From the IMG/VR virus record IMGVR_UViG_3300027793_000063, positions 1-64,000 of that record: 64,000 nucleotides of DNA; one strand, written 5' to 3'. The notes under the pieces were generated by a model that worked only from the letters and a program-made list of their open reading frames with translations, did no database searches and had not been told where the DNA came from. Below, piece by piece: positions 22,229-30,648 of the stretch (position 1 is its first letter; each line of letters opens with the position of its first letter). Origin of the DNA: a virus. A program made the translations under genes and the position numbers.

Positions 22229-22606
22229 TTATTTCTTGTCCGGCTTAATGGCCTCGCACTCGGGGCATATCAGATCGAAGTCGGCCTCTGTGATGTCGCG
22301 CAGTTCACCGGGCGGAAATGCCCGGCTGCAGACCGAGCAGATGTCCACACCGGTGCCGTTCTTCTCGGCTGCGACGACCAGCTGACGCCGCGGCACCGTG
22401 ATGAGCCACGGGCGCTCAGGGATGTTCACGACCACCAGGTCCAGCTTCCTCGCCTTTATCATCCGCTCGAACCCGGGGATGAAGGGCTGACCCACCTCGC
22501 ACAGCAGCGAACATTTGAACCCCATGTCCTTCGTAGCCTCGTAGCAGAAGAAGTGGGCGGTGTACCCGGCAATTCTCTTCGTCGCGATTCTCAGGTGGTG
22601 GTTCAT
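22229..22606 (-). CDS. Zinc-ribbon hypothetical protein
   Basis: 125 residues from ATG 22606, with GGAGG upstream. C-terminal CSVCSRAFPPGELRDITEAD then CPECEA, a probable zinc ribbon (~92-119). N-terminal half alpha/beta. Confidence 0.7.
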   Translation of the reverse strand: MNHHLRIATKRIAGYTAHFFCYEATKDMGFKCSLLCEVGQPFIPGFERMIKARKLDLVVVNIPERPWLITVPRRQLVVAAEKNGTGVDICSVCSRAFPPGELRDITEADFDLICPECEAIKPDKK

Positions 22607-22851
22607 GCCGACACCTCCGTCGTCGGTATCCCGAGCGCCTTTTGGATTTCGCGCAACTGGGTCGCGCGTCCGAATTGCTCGCCGAGGCGACGACCCGCGT
22701 CGAACCCGTAGGCCGCGGCGCGAACTTCCGCTTCGTCCTTCACAGCCCATCGCAGCTGGCAGACGTGCTCGCCGTCATCGCTGCAGATGTTCGTGTAATT
22801 GCCTTCGATTTCGTAGCTCCACGTCTCGATTCCGATGCGAACTGTTGTCAT
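22603..22851 (-). CDS. Hypothetical small protein
   Basis: 82 residues from ATG 22851 (ATGA). Beta-rich start (TTVRIGIETWSYEIEGNYTN), helical end. Unrecognised. Confidence 0.65.
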   Translation of the reverse strand: MTTVRIGIETWSYEIEGNYTNICSDDGEHVCQLRWAVKDEAEVRAAAYGFDAGRRLGEQFGRATQLREIQKALGIPTTEVSA

Positions 22852-22904
22852 GGTTGTTTTGGTATTTTAGATGTGCGTCTGTAGGTCAGTTGGCGACGGC
22901 TCAT
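22848..22904 (-). CDS. 18-residue coupled mini-ORF
   Basis: MSRRQLTYRRTSKIPKQP. ATG 22904 overlaps the upstream stop and its TGA overlaps the downstream ATG, both as ATGA. It bridges what would otherwise be a 49-bp gap, so it may exist to pass ribosomes on; a very basic peptide product is possible. Confidence 0.4.
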   Translation of the reverse strand: MSRRQLTYRRTSKIPKQP

Positions 22905-23131
22905 TTCACCCTCCTGAAATCGCCGGCGTTTACGCTCCCTTCCACGACTGGGTTCGCCCTCCATGCGCCTTCCGCGGTGCCGTAGCCGAGGCGATGGCAC
23001 AGGCCCCACATGTCGGAAGACGACTCCCATTCGCTGAATGACGTGTAGTTGTTCCGGAGTCGGGTCCTCCAGCCCATGAGTCCTGACTTGCAGCGTACCC
23101 GGTAAACGCGATTGGTGGTGTGCGTCTTCAT
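22901..23131 (-). CDS. Hypothetical small protein
   Basis: 76 residues from ATG 23131 (ATGA). Basic and aromatic (MKTHTTNRVYRVRCKSGLMG, SDMWGLCHRLGYGTAEGAWR). Unrecognised. Confidence 0.65.
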   Translation of the reverse strand: MKTHTTNRVYRVRCKSGLMGWRTRLRNNYTSFSEWESSSDMWGLCHRLGYGTAEGAWRANPVVEGSVNAGDFRRVK

Positions 23132-23427
23132 ATCGAGAATTCCGCGGTGAAGCGGTGCTTGATCGAATTCCGACGCAGCCACTCCATTACCAGCGTCAGC
23201 TTGGTAATACCGAACTTATGGATGTCCAGGATGTGATACGGTCCGCGGCACCACGACTTCCACCGCCCGAGCACGGGCTCCTGTGGATCACCCAGGATGC
23301 CGGCCAGTTCGTCGAACCGATACTTCGGCAGTCGCTGTCGGATTTCGAGATCGGCCCCGTGTCCGTGCTCGAAACGATTGAGCAGGAACAGGAGGCATCC
23401 GTTGATGGCTGACTGAGATACGCTCAC
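23128..23427 (-). CDS. EHGHG-family hypothetical protein, GTG start
   Basis: 99 residues from GTG 23427 in GTGA overlap with the 31-residue membrane peptide upstream. N-terminal similarity to the protein at 20194-20505 (MSVSxS...EHGHG...EIR). Ends in LTLVMEWLRRNSIKHRFTAE. Confidence 0.7.
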   Translation of the reverse strand: MSVSQSAINGCLLFLLNRFEHGHGADLEIRQRLPKYRFDELAGILGDPQEPVLGRWKSWCRGPYHILDIHKFGITKLTLVMEWLRRNSIKHRFTAEFSI

Positions 23428-23519
23428 TTGGTCCTCCTACGGTTGCGCCAACCGACTAGCAGCAGCGCGCCGACCGCCAACGCGAGGATGACGCACGTCG
23501 TCTTGTTCGTGATTTTCAT
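23424..23519 (-). CDS. 31-residue single-span membrane peptide
   Basis: MKITNKTTCVILALAVGALL continuing LVGWRNRRRTK. One hydrophobic helix with a positively charged C-terminal cap, ATG 23519, ends in GTGA overlap with the next gene. The AGGAGG formed by its last codons (CGTAGGAGGACC) serves the downstream GTG. Confidence 0.65.
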   Translation of the reverse strand: MKITNKTTCVILALAVGALLLVGWRNRRRTK

Positions 23520-23525
23520 GGTGGA

Positions 23526-23918
23526 TTAGGAATTCGCCGCTTCTTCGGCTTTGCAATATGCCGCGTAGGTCTTGAAGCCCCCCTTGTCATACCACTTCCT
23601 GATCTTCTTCGGATCGTGGAAGTGGCCCTGTCCGGGCTCACGGCGGCTGAAGCCGACGATAGACTTGAACGTGTCTCCCGGCGTGCAGAACTTCTGCAGC
23701 ACCAGCTTCGCTTCCTTGTTTTCCATGGCCGCATGGATGGACTCGATGGTGACTCCGATATCGAGGTTGACCCGGCCGTAGCCGTCGTAAGATCCGGCGA
23801 CGCGATCGCCGTTCTTGAACAGCATCACGACCTCGTATGTCTCGGGCATGTATCCCCAGCTGCTGCTGTTCAGGATGGGGAGGTTGGTTTTCGCACACGT
23901 ATAGGATGAGAATCCCAT
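23526..23918 (-). CDS. Hypothetical protein
   Basis: 130 residues from ATG 23918, behind a clear leader of repeated CCAA units (CACCAACCAACATAAACC, then AAACCAAACCA). Contains a beta-rich segment (YEVVMLFKNGDRVAGSYDGY) and a basic C-terminal part. Unrecognised. Confidence 0.75.
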   Translation of the reverse strand: MGFSSYTCAKTNLPILNSSSWGYMPETYEVVMLFKNGDRVAGSYDGYGRVNLDIGVTIESIHAAMENKEAKLVLQKFCTPGDTFKSIVGFSRREPGQGHFHDPKKIRKWYDKGGFKTYAAYCKAEEAANS

Positions 23919-23951
23919 TGGTTTGGTTTGGTTTATGTTGGTTGGTGTTGG

Positions 23952-24164
23952 TTACAGTCCGTCGATAATCGCAGGCTCCACGTTGAGATTCTGAAGCTGG
24001 GTCAGCGTGGCATTGTATAGCGCGGTGACGGTGACCTGCGCGTCGTGGACCCGCCGGCGGTTCGTCTCGCTATTCGCGTGACTTTGCGCCTTCGCGGCCG
24101 CCGCATAAACGATCAACGCTTCCTGAAAGCGCACCAAGGCAGTGGCATACGGCAGCGCGTTCAT
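23952..24164 (-). CDS. Hypothetical helical protein
   Basis: 70 residues from ATG 24164 (ATGA), with GGGGG upstream. Entirely helical (RFQEALIVYAAAAKAQSHAN). Unrecognised. Confidence 0.65.
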   Translation of the reverse strand: MNALPYATALVRFQEALIVYAAAAKAQSHANSETNRRRVHDAQVTVTALYNATLTQLQNLNVEPAIIDGL

Positions 24165-24745
24165 TCGTCCCCCTTCAGATAGAATCCGCTGGAGGCCCAC
24201 ACGACGACCGAGTCGGGCGGGCGACCGTCGGTGATGATCTTGGCGTAGTAAGCGCCCTCCAGTTTTGGCGTGAGCTTTCCATCCAGTCGGAGTTCACCGT
24301 TGAACTCCTTCTTCGCCCATTTTCGGATCAGCGCTTCCAGGTCCACCTTCTCCCGCTTTCGGACTGGGCGCACCCACTCCTGTCCGCTGCGACACTCTCG
24401 CACAACCATGTAGCAGTCCAGTGGTTTGCCGGCGGCTCTCGCCCGGTTGAACACGCCCATCGCAGTGTCGGCCTCCTTGTCGAGCCGTGTGCCAGCGAAC
24501 GACACCCACACCCACGCCGAGACGTAGGCGCCGTTGTCGTCGCCTTCGCTGACGATCGCATAGTCATCCACCTCCGTCTCACCTTCAGTCGACGCGGCGT
24601 CAGCCAGCGCCACAATTTCAGCAACACGGTCCGGGTCGGTCTGGGTAGCGCTGGCTGCCTTCACGCAGTCTGCGATGGTCAGGTCGCCGCGACGGATGGC
24701 TTCGGTGATCGCCCGCGCTGTCAGTTTGTCGTCGGCGTTCCACAT
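24161..24745 (-). CDS. Hypothetical protein
   Basis: 194 residues from ATG 24745, one base overlap with the upstream gene. Helical N-terminal third (KLTARAITEAIRRGDLTIAD), then a beta-rich core (NGAYVSAWVWVSFAGTRLDK). Unrecognised. Confidence 0.75.
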   Translation of the reverse strand: MWNADDKLTARAITEAIRRGDLTIADCVKAASATQTDPDRVAEIVALADAASTEGETEVDDYAIVSEGDDNGAYVSAWVWVSFAGTRLDKEADTAMGVFNRARAAGKPLDCYMVVRECRSGQEWVRPVRKREKVDLEALIRKWAKKEFNGELRLDGKLTPKLEGAYYAKIITDGRPPDSVVVWASSGFYLKGDE

Positions 24746-24939
24746 CAGTTACCCTCCATTTCGTTATGCGAAAAGCTATCGACCTCCGGCACTCCGTCCT
24801 TGTTGATGTTGAGTCGCATGATGACGTCCTCATCGTCGAACATTTCGCGCGCAGCGTCGAGCCGCTCGGCGGCGTTCTTGTATGGGCCGTGCACTTCGGG
24901 TTCGACACCCTCCACTACGTTGATGATGTATAGGTTCAT
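24745..24939 (-). CDS. Hypothetical small acidic protein
   Basis: 64 residues from ATG 24939, leader GTAACCAACACATAACCA. Pattern MNLYIINVVEGVEPEVHGPY resembles small phage proteins with a DPEGPFxTxEE-like layout; function unknown. Confidence 0.7.
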   Translation of the reverse strand: MNLYIINVVEGVEPEVHGPYKNAAERLDAAREMFDDEDVIMRLNINKDGVPEVDSFSHNEMEGN

Positions 24940-24953
24940 TGGTTATGTGTTGG

Positions 24954-25502
24954 TTACAGGTTAATATCGCTTTCGACCTCGTTGCCCCAGCTAGCCCATC
25001 CGTCGTGCTTCTGTCTCGCGAAGAGTTCGACACGCGGCACGTCCCCCATCAGTCGCACCAGCCGGTCGCGGGCCTCGTCCGGCTTACGAGAGTGCTCGCG
25101 CACCTTAGCGTGGATGAGCTGCGGCACTCCGCAGCTCACGCGCTTGGGCTTCCCGCGCACCGCGAATAGGCAGTCCTCTGAGTTGGCCCTGGTCCAATTT
25201 CCCATGCCGAAGTGATCCTTCCCGTGCTTAGTCAGCTTGTGCCAGGTGAACCCCTTCGTCGTCTTCAGTTTGAAGCCCCAGGCCCGCACGAGCTTCAGTG
25301 CCTCCTCTGGCATCGCCCCGACCCACCACATGGCCAGCAGGCAGTCGTCTGCAGCCAAGTCCGCCACTGGCAGCGCGCACATGTCGTCAACGCTCATGAC
25401 CGAGTATTTATGACACGCGCCGCGCTCTCCGGCGCTGGCCTTGTCGTTGAATTGCCAGGCCGGATCGGCGTAGATGATTTTGTATTTTGGTTGGTCGCTC
25501 AT
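24954..25502 (-). CDS. MT-A70-like DNA adenine N6-methyltransferase
   Basis: 182 residues from ATG 25502, one base overlap with the upstream gene (TGATG). The catalytic motif is YADPAW (residues 11-16), a DPPW variant with Ala in the third position. It is followed by WHKLTKHGKDHFGMGNWTRA and CLFAVRGKPKR, the usual GNxxRxxxExxLxxxRGxP region of MT-A70-family phage enzymes. These transfer methyl from SAM to adenine N6 in DNA, often to resist restriction. Typical length for the phage branch. Confidence 0.9.
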   Translation of the reverse strand: MSDQPKYKIIYADPAWQFNDKASAGERGACHKYSVMSVDDMCALPVADLAADDCLLAMWWVGAMPEEALKLVRAWGFKLKTTKGFTWHKLTKHGKDHFGMGNWTRANSEDCLFAVRGKPKRVSCGVPQLIHAKVREHSRKPDEARDRLVRLMGDVPRVELFARQKHDGWASWGNEVESDINL

Positions 25503-25741
25503 CAGTCGTCGCTTGGTGTGAATGTTGTCTCTTCTCCGCACTTGGTGCACACGGCGTCGTAACCAACGGTGGCTCCGTAGGACCGCGTCGTCTTCCAGTC
25601 GTGGACGCATTCCTCCTCGGCTGCGACCACGTCCGGGAATATCCGGTCCAGCGCTGCCTGCAGCTCCGGTGGTGTGTCCTTCGCTCCTTCCGGAATGATT
25701 CCGCTGAAGAGCCCGGTGTCGTCGTTATTTGTTTTGTTCAT
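25502..25741 (-). CDS. Small putative zinc protein
   Basis: 79 residues from ATG 25741. C-terminal CVHDWKTTRSYGATVGYDAV then CTKCGEETTF, a C-H-C-C set fitting a zinc ribbon. Directly precedes the adenine methyltransferase. Confidence 0.7.
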   Translation of the reverse strand: MNKTNNDDTGLFSGIIPEGAKDTPPELQAALDRIFPDVVAAEEECVHDWKTTRSYGATVGYDAVCTKCGEETTFTPSDD

Positions 25742-26018
25742 TGGTGTATTTCTTGTAGTACAGATCGAGCTCCGCGCTGAGAGCCCAAAACTCGGCTTCA
25801 TAGTGTTCGTAGGCTTCCACATCCCCACGCTGCAGCGCAGCGCGGGCATTCGCGGAAGCTCGGTTGAGCGCGTCGACCATCCCGCGCGACCACGCCAGTC
25901 GAGCAGCCCCTACCCTGTGTGCGCGCCGCTGACCTAACACAACGCTCACGGACGCCAGCAGCATGCCGACGACCACACCACCCATGAACCACGTCAGTAA
26001 ATCCGTCGCGATGTTCAT
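25725..26018 (-). CDS. Small membrane protein
   Basis: 97 residues from ATG 26018 (ATGA). N-terminal span (LLTWFMGGVVVGMLLASVSVV) and a soluble helical tail (NRASANARAALQRGDVEAYE). Unknown role. Confidence 0.7.
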   Translation of the reverse strand: MNIATDLLTWFMGGVVVGMLLASVSVVLGQRRAHRVGAARLAWSRGMVDALNRASANARAALQRGDVEAYEHYEAEFWALSAELDLYYKKYTNEQNK

Positions 26019-26278
26019 TCTGGTTCGATTTGTTGTGCACCCGGAATCGGGGTCAGTTGATCCCGGGCGAATGCGAGTTGCTCCTCCTTGGTGCTGATGC
26101 TGGATCCCTGCCAGAGATCGCAGAAGCTGAGATACTCCAGCCCGATGTGCGTCACGCCGTCGTTGCGCCGCGTCGGTGTCCACCGATAGAACATTTGCGG
26201 TGTCTGCCCGGTCGGGTCACCCGGCCACGGCAGATACATTTGCGCGCCGCGGGTCGCCGCCGCTTGCTGCGCGGTCAC
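26015..26278 (-). CDS. Hypothetical small protein, GTG start
   Basis: 87 residues from GTG 26278 in GTGA overlap with the ligase stop. Pro/Gln-rich, with MYLPWPGDPTGQTPQMFYRW. Unrecognised. Confidence 0.65.
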   Translation of the reverse strand: MTAQQAAATRGAQMYLPWPGDPTGQTPQMFYRWTPTRRNDGVTHIGLEYLSFCDLWQGSSISTKEEQLAFARDQLTPIPGAQQIEPE

Positions 26279-28812
26279 AGCATCGCCCGCGCTTCGGCCT
26301 CCGTGAGAATCCGCACGCCGGCGTCCTGCGCCTTCTTGAGCTTGCTGCCGCAGTCCTCCCCGGCGATCAGGAAGTCCGTCTTCTTGGACACCGAGCCGCT
26401 GAGCTTGGCGCCGGCCTTCTCCAGCTCCGCCTCCATCACGTGACGGGGCACGCTGATTGTGCCGGTGAGCACGACCGTCTTGCCTTTGAACAGGCTGTCG
26501 CCAGCCGCCGGCTCTGCCTTGACGGGTTCCGGCGCGTAGTTGTCCGACTTCACGGTGTCCGGGATGAGCGACAGGACACGCCTGCCTTCAGTGCCGTTGA
26601 CGAAGTTCACCAGCGCCATCAGCGAGACCGGTCCCAGGTGGTGACTGATCTCGTATTGCTTCTTGATGATATCGAACTCCGGCGTGGAACTGACAGCTGG
26701 GTAGCCCACCATCCGACGGAAGAAGCCGACGGAAGATGTGCACTCCTCGACGAGATGCAGGACGTCTCTGCACAGCCGGCTAATCTCCTTCGACGTGTTC
26801 TTGCCGATGGTGTGGATCCCCAGCGCGGCAATCCAGTTCCGCAACGGCAGTTTCTCCGCCGCCCGCATGGCTTTATGCAGCGTCTCCGCTCTGGATTCGC
26901 CGAAGGTCATCTTGCCGCCAGACTCCGTGGTCCACGACAGATTGGCGAACCATGATGCGGGAACCTTGAACAGGTCGAACGGATGCTGGAAATTGTCGAT
27001 CTCCAGCGGCGCGCGGAACGCGATCTCCGCGCACAGCTCAGTGCCCATCTGGGACAGGTTCAGGCAGTCGCGACTGGCCATGTGCTCGATGCGGGCCGCC
27101 ATCTGGGCCTTGCAGCCGGCGGTGTTGGTGCACATCCAGACCGAGGCTGCTTTGGCGGTCGACTTACCCACCGACTGTGCCGCCCTCATGACTACTGCTT
27201 GCTCGATGCTCGTGCTTCCGCAGCTCGGGCACTTGCCGCCGATATGATCGGGGAGGTTGAACTGCGGACGTCCTAGATCGTCACCGCCGTAAGCCGCAGC
27301 GAAGTTCGCCACGCGCGCGACTCGCATCTGCTCGCGAGTCGGATCGTCTCCAAACATCCTCCGCGCGGTGTCGACTGTGTTTTTGCTTGCGGCGACTCGC
27401 ACGATCTCCGGGATCACAGCACCAGCCTTGCGGACGATGACCCGGTCGCCCACGGCCAGCCCCAAGCGATTCACCTGGTCCTCGTTGTGCAGCGTGGCGC
27501 GCGAGACGACGCTGCCGTCCACCTCGACCGGTTCCAGCTCTGCCACGGGCGTCAGGACGCCGCTGCGGCCCACCTGGACGGTGATGGCCTTCAGCGTGGT
27601 CTCGACCTCATCCTGCTTGAACTTGAAGGCGATGGCCCACCGCGGCGCCCGGGATGTGCTGCCGAGGTGCTCGCGCAGCTTGTAGTCGTTGACCTTGAGC
27701 ACGACGCCGTCAGTCGGATATGGCTGATCGGCGATCTCCTTCAGCCGGAGCCACGAGATCACCTCGCCCGTCGCTCGGTGGCTGCCGTCCGCAAGGAGGT
27801 AGACCGCCGGTGCGAACTTGAGCCCCAGCGATTGCAACCACTCCGCGTCGTCGCCGTAACAGTCGGACAACGTGTCGGAGGCGATGCCGTGTGCGATGAA
27901 CGACAGCCCCTGTCCGGCCACCTCCGCGGGATTCTTGCGCCGCAGGATGCCGGCCGCTGCGTTGCGCGGGTTGGAGTAGACCTCCTCGCCCGCCGCCTTC
28001 TGCCGTTCGTTGAGTGCCTCGAAGTCGGCGAAGGTCATGAAGACCTCCCCGTTGATTTCGACCGGCTCGCACTGCAGCTCCAGCGGCACCAGCTTGGCCA
28101 TCATCACGTTGAGCGTGACGTCATCCCCGGTCTCGCCGTCGCCGCGGGTGACCGCCTTCGTCAGATGTATGTGTTCCGACTGCCCGATGCGCGCGTAGGT
28201 CAGGCGCAGGCTCAGCCCGTCGATCTTCGGCTCGGCGACGAGCGCGCAGCCTTTGCAGGCCTCGTCTCCGTTCAGCTTCGCCAGCCACTTGGTCAGCTCA
28301 TCGATGTTGCCGTCGTCCCCGGCGAAGACGTTGTCCAGCGACTGCATCGGGCAGCTGTGCTTCACCTTGGCGAACCCGGACTGCGGATGCGGGGCCGCTC
28401 CCACTTTGTCCAGGATGGTGTCGCGCCACACCGGGTCGTCCGTCTCGTGGGCATCGTCGGCGCGTGCGTCCTGGTGTTCCCGCCAGAGCGCGTCGTATTC
28501 GGAGTCGCGCATGATGGCGTTGCCGTTCATGTATGCCTCGTTGGCGACGCGAAGCTTCTGCTCGCGCTCTGCGTTGTTCAGTTTTGTGGTCGTTGTCATG
28601 ATTTTGATGATGTGGAGTTTGTCGAGGGCCTCGTCAGACCATGTGCGTCCGAAGGTTCGGACTGCTATCTCAGGGCTCATTTCTGGCCAGAGTGAATACC
28701 CCGTTTCGTTCATGTCCGCGTCGAAGTAGTAGACGATCGTGCCGCTCGACCTCCTTCCTGAGAAGGTGGAGATGCTGCGCAAGTGCTCGTCGGTGCAGGG
28801 ATGGCTGGTCAT
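26275..28812 (-). CDS. ligA: NAD+-dependent DNA ligase
   Basis: Seals nicks in duplex DNA using NAD+. Domains in order: shortened Ia region (NNAEREQKLRVANEAYMNGN then DSEYDALW), adenylation motif EPKIDGLSLR with the nucleotide-binding Lys, OB-fold region (GRSGVLTPVAELEPVEVDGS), four-Cys zinc finger (CPSCGS ... CTNTAGC), helix-hairpin-helix (NWIAALGIHTIGKNT) and C-terminal BRCT (GKTVVLTGTISVPRHVMEAE). From ATG 28812 (ATGA overlap upstream) it is 845 residues with a novel ~70-residue N-terminal extension. From internal ATG 28599, behind a C/A-rich leader, it is 774 residues and more typical. The extension may be a small gene fused by loss of its stop. Confidence 0.95.
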   Translation of the reverse strand: MTSHPCTDEHLRSISTFSGRRSSGTIVYYFDADMNETGYSLWPEMSPEIAVRTFGRTWSDEALDKLHIIKIMTTTTKLNNAEREQKLRVANEAYMNGNAIMRDSEYDALWREHQDARADDAHETDDPVWRDTILDKVGAAPHPQSGFAKVKHSCPMQSLDNVFAGDDGNIDELTKWLAKLNGDEACKGCALVAEPKIDGLSLRLTYARIGQSEHIHLTKAVTRGDGETGDDVTLNVMMAKLVPLELQCEPVEINGEVFMTFADFEALNERQKAAGEEVYSNPRNAAAGILRRKNPAEVAGQGLSFIAHGIASDTLSDCYGDDAEWLQSLGLKFAPAVYLLADGSHRATGEVISWLRLKEIADQPYPTDGVVLKVNDYKLREHLGSTSRAPRWAIAFKFKQDEVETTLKAITVQVGRSGVLTPVAELEPVEVDGSVVSRATLHNEDQVNRLGLAVGDRVIVRKAGAVIPEIVRVAASKNTVDTARRMFGDDPTREQMRVARVANFAAAYGGDDLGRPQFNLPDHIGGKCPSCGSTSIEQAVVMRAAQSVGKSTAKAASVWMCTNTAGCKAQMAARIEHMASRDCLNLSQMGTELCAEIAFRAPLEIDNFQHPFDLFKVPASWFANLSWTTESGGKMTFGESRAETLHKAMRAAEKLPLRNWIAALGIHTIGKNTSKEISRLCRDVLHLVEECTSSVGFFRRMVGYPAVSSTPEFDIIKKQYEISHHLGPVSLMALVNFVNGTEGRRVLSLIPDTVKSDNYAPEPVKAEPAAGDSLFKGKTVVLTGTISVPRHVMEAELEKAGAKLSGSVSKKTDFLIAGEDCGSKLKKAQDAGVRILTEAEARAML

Positions 28813-29342
28813 CCTTGGACCTCCAGCTCTTGCACGTAGACGAACATCGGCTGCGGCCCGACGTAGCCTGCGATGTCGAATCCTCCCTGCCGATGCGTGT
28901 GCGGTTCGTATTTCCTGGGGCCGTCGTAGTAGTTCACCGGCTTGGTGAACTCCTTCACGAGCCTGTCGGCCACCTCCTGCGTGGCAGCAACCTGCATCTC
29001 CCAGCATCGACCGAGCCGGTAGCCGTCGTAATCCACCTTCATGACGACGAAGACCTTCGAGGCTCTGCGCATCGCTTTACGGCAAACCTTGTAGACATCC
29101 GAATTCTGCGCTGCGGCTGCGGCCAGTAGAAACTGATCCCACTTCAAGCCGGCGAGACCAAGCGCCACGGCCAGTTTGGCTGCGGCTTTTTGCCCGACCG
29201 GGCGTCGAGCGTTCTCGATGTTCGAGATGAAGCTGTGCGGAATCCCCGATTTCTCAGCCAGCGCCCGAAGACTCAAACCCGCATCACTTCGCCGCGCACG
29301 GAGAATGGAAGCGAGGATCGCTGGGGCAGACTCACGCTTCAT
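28809..29342 (-). CDS. XRE-family helix-turn-helix regulator
   Basis: 177 residues from ATG 29342. Residues ~9-65 are a Cro/CI-type HTH (LRARRSDAGLSLRALAEKSG, IPHSFISNIENARRPVG). The C-terminal ~100 residues are a separate beta-rich domain of unknown role. It overlaps the upstream gene by 11 bp and precedes the ligase; it may repress or tune a phage promoter. Confidence 0.85.
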   Translation of the reverse strand: MKRESAPAILASILRARRSDAGLSLRALAEKSGIPHSFISNIENARRPVGQKAAAKLAVALGLAGLKWDQFLLAAAAAQNSDVYKVCRKAMRRASKVFVVMKVDYDGYRLGRCWEMQVAATQEVADRLVKEFTKPVNYYDGPRKYEPHTHRQGGFDIAGYVGPQPMFVYVQELEVQG

Positions 29343-29781
29343 CCTTGGTCTCCCTCTCGGCGATCGCGATCCGGTCCATCGCCTTGTAGTGAGCGCCGCG
29401 TATCTCTGCGAGCCGTTCGCGCTTGGCGATGTAGAGCGCGCTCCACGCGTAGCGTTCCTTGAGCTGCGCCGGGGTGCGCAGGTCTGCTGCCTCTGGCTGG
29501 TCGCTGGCGAGCATTTGCTTCTCCATGTGGACCATCTCCGCTGAGATACGATCCCACTCCGGCTTCACCTTCAGCCAGGCGTTTTCCTCCACCAGCTCGT
29601 CGTAGCGGTTCCAGCAGAGGACCAGCCGCTCGGCGTTTCTCAGTCCGTCCACGGCTTCGTGGTCCTCCACCGTTTCCGCCACGAGCGCCGCGCCGTCGAC
29701 CGCGCGTATGGAGAACCTCTGATTGAGGCGTGTGCGCTCCGTGACCACGTGCAGCTTCCCTTGTGTGTGCGCGGTGGTCAT
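29332..29781 (-). CDS. Phage protein with HTP-like N-terminal motif
   Basis: 149 residues from ATG 29781, with GGAGGTGTCATC upstream. The first ~65 residues (AHTQGKLHVV ... NAERLVLCWNRYDELVEENA) resemble the HTPGPW/NARLIAxAP family common in phages; the rest is a charged coiled coil. Function of the family is unknown. Confidence 0.75.
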   Translation of the reverse strand: MTTAHTQGKLHVVTERTRLNQRFSIRAVDGAALVAETVEDHEAVDGLRNAERLVLCWNRYDELVEENAWLKVKPEWDRISAEMVHMEKQMLASDQPEAADLRTPAQLKERYAWSALYIAKRERLAEIRGAHYKAMDRIAIAERETKDEA

Positions 29782-30302
29782 GATGACACCTCCACGTCTA
29801 CCGACGTCATGTAGGACGTCAGCCCGGCCCCAGGGACCACGTGACCGTCGATGAACACCTTGACCGCCTCCATGGGAATTTCGAAGGATATGGTCGCCAG
29901 CTCCTCCGGCATGAACTGCTTCGGCAGCGACACGCAAAACGTCACGTCCACTGACACCTTTTGCGGCTCCGGCCCGTCGCCGATCAGGATGAGCCACCCA
30001 GGGTTGCACGCGACGAGCCAGCTCGCGAAGGTGAACTCGATACCCGGATGCTGTGCGGCGTGCCGGTGGGTGAGATCGACGATCTGGTTGGCTTCGCCTT
30101 CGCCCCGTATGCGGCACGTCCAGTCGCCTGCTTCGTCGAGGACGAAAACAGAGACCGCATCGGTCTCTGAGAGCGTGTGCGGCGGTCCGTCGGCGGCGTA
30201 GCTTGGCAAGAGGCGTGCAACTCGAAGGGCGGTGCTAAACCGGCGGGAGTATGTCGGCGTACCGCCGCTTCTCGACGGTAGTGTTGTTTGGATTCTGATC
30301 AT
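29778..30302 (-). CDS. Hypothetical protein
   Basis: 174 residues from ATG 30302 (ATGA). Beta-rich throughout (FTFASWLVACNPGWLILIGD, VSVDVTFCVSLPKQFMPEEL). Unrecognised. Confidence 0.75.
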   Translation of the reverse strand: MIRIQTTLPSRSGGTPTYSRRFSTALRVARLLPSYAADGPPHTLSETDAVSVFVLDEAGDWTCRIRGEGEANQIVDLTHRHAAQHPGIEFTFASWLVACNPGWLILIGDGPEPQKVSVDVTFCVSLPKQFMPEELATISFEIPMEAVKVFIDGHVVPGAGLTSYMTSVDVEVSS

Positions 30303-30646
30303 GGGATGATTTCGCCGCGTAGTATGCTCTTGTCTGTTTCCAGCTCCGCCATCTGAATCCGAAGGCTGTCCTGGCGTTCCTGCAGTGCCGCGATCTTCTT
30401 GTTCGTTTCTATCAGGGTCGGGTTCTGCGGACATACGACGGACACCAGCGCCGCTTCATAGTTGGGCACCCACTCGACCTCGCAGCCGCACAGGAACCCC
30501 CGCTGTTCCCAGCGTTGCCCGTTGGTATGCTGGCGTATCTCCGGCGCTTTAAGCCCGTATGTCGATACTCCGACGCGCTCGGCGACTACCGTCCGCTCGC
30601 CGCACGTCGGGCACGCGCCGACTTTGAGATGTCTGAATTGGATCAT
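30299..30646 (-). CDS. Zinc-finger/coiled-coil protein
   Basis: 115 residues from ATG 30646. N-terminal CPTCGERT (~12-19) and CGCEVEW (~53-59) give a zinc site, followed by a coiled coil (ETNKKIAALQERQDSLRIQM). Unrecognised. Confidence 0.7.
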   Translation of the reverse strand: MIQFRHLKVGACPTCGERTVVAERVGVSTYGLKAPEIRQHTNGQRWEQRGFLCGCEVEWVPNYEAALVSVVCPQNPTLIETNKKIAALQERQDSLRIQMAELETDKSILRGEIIP

Positions 30647-30648
30647 TG

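Noticed and set aside
27487-28695. 402-codon plus-strand frame
   Set aside because: Shadow of the NAD+ ligase, which shows KIDG, zinc finger, HhH and BRCT in the minus frame.
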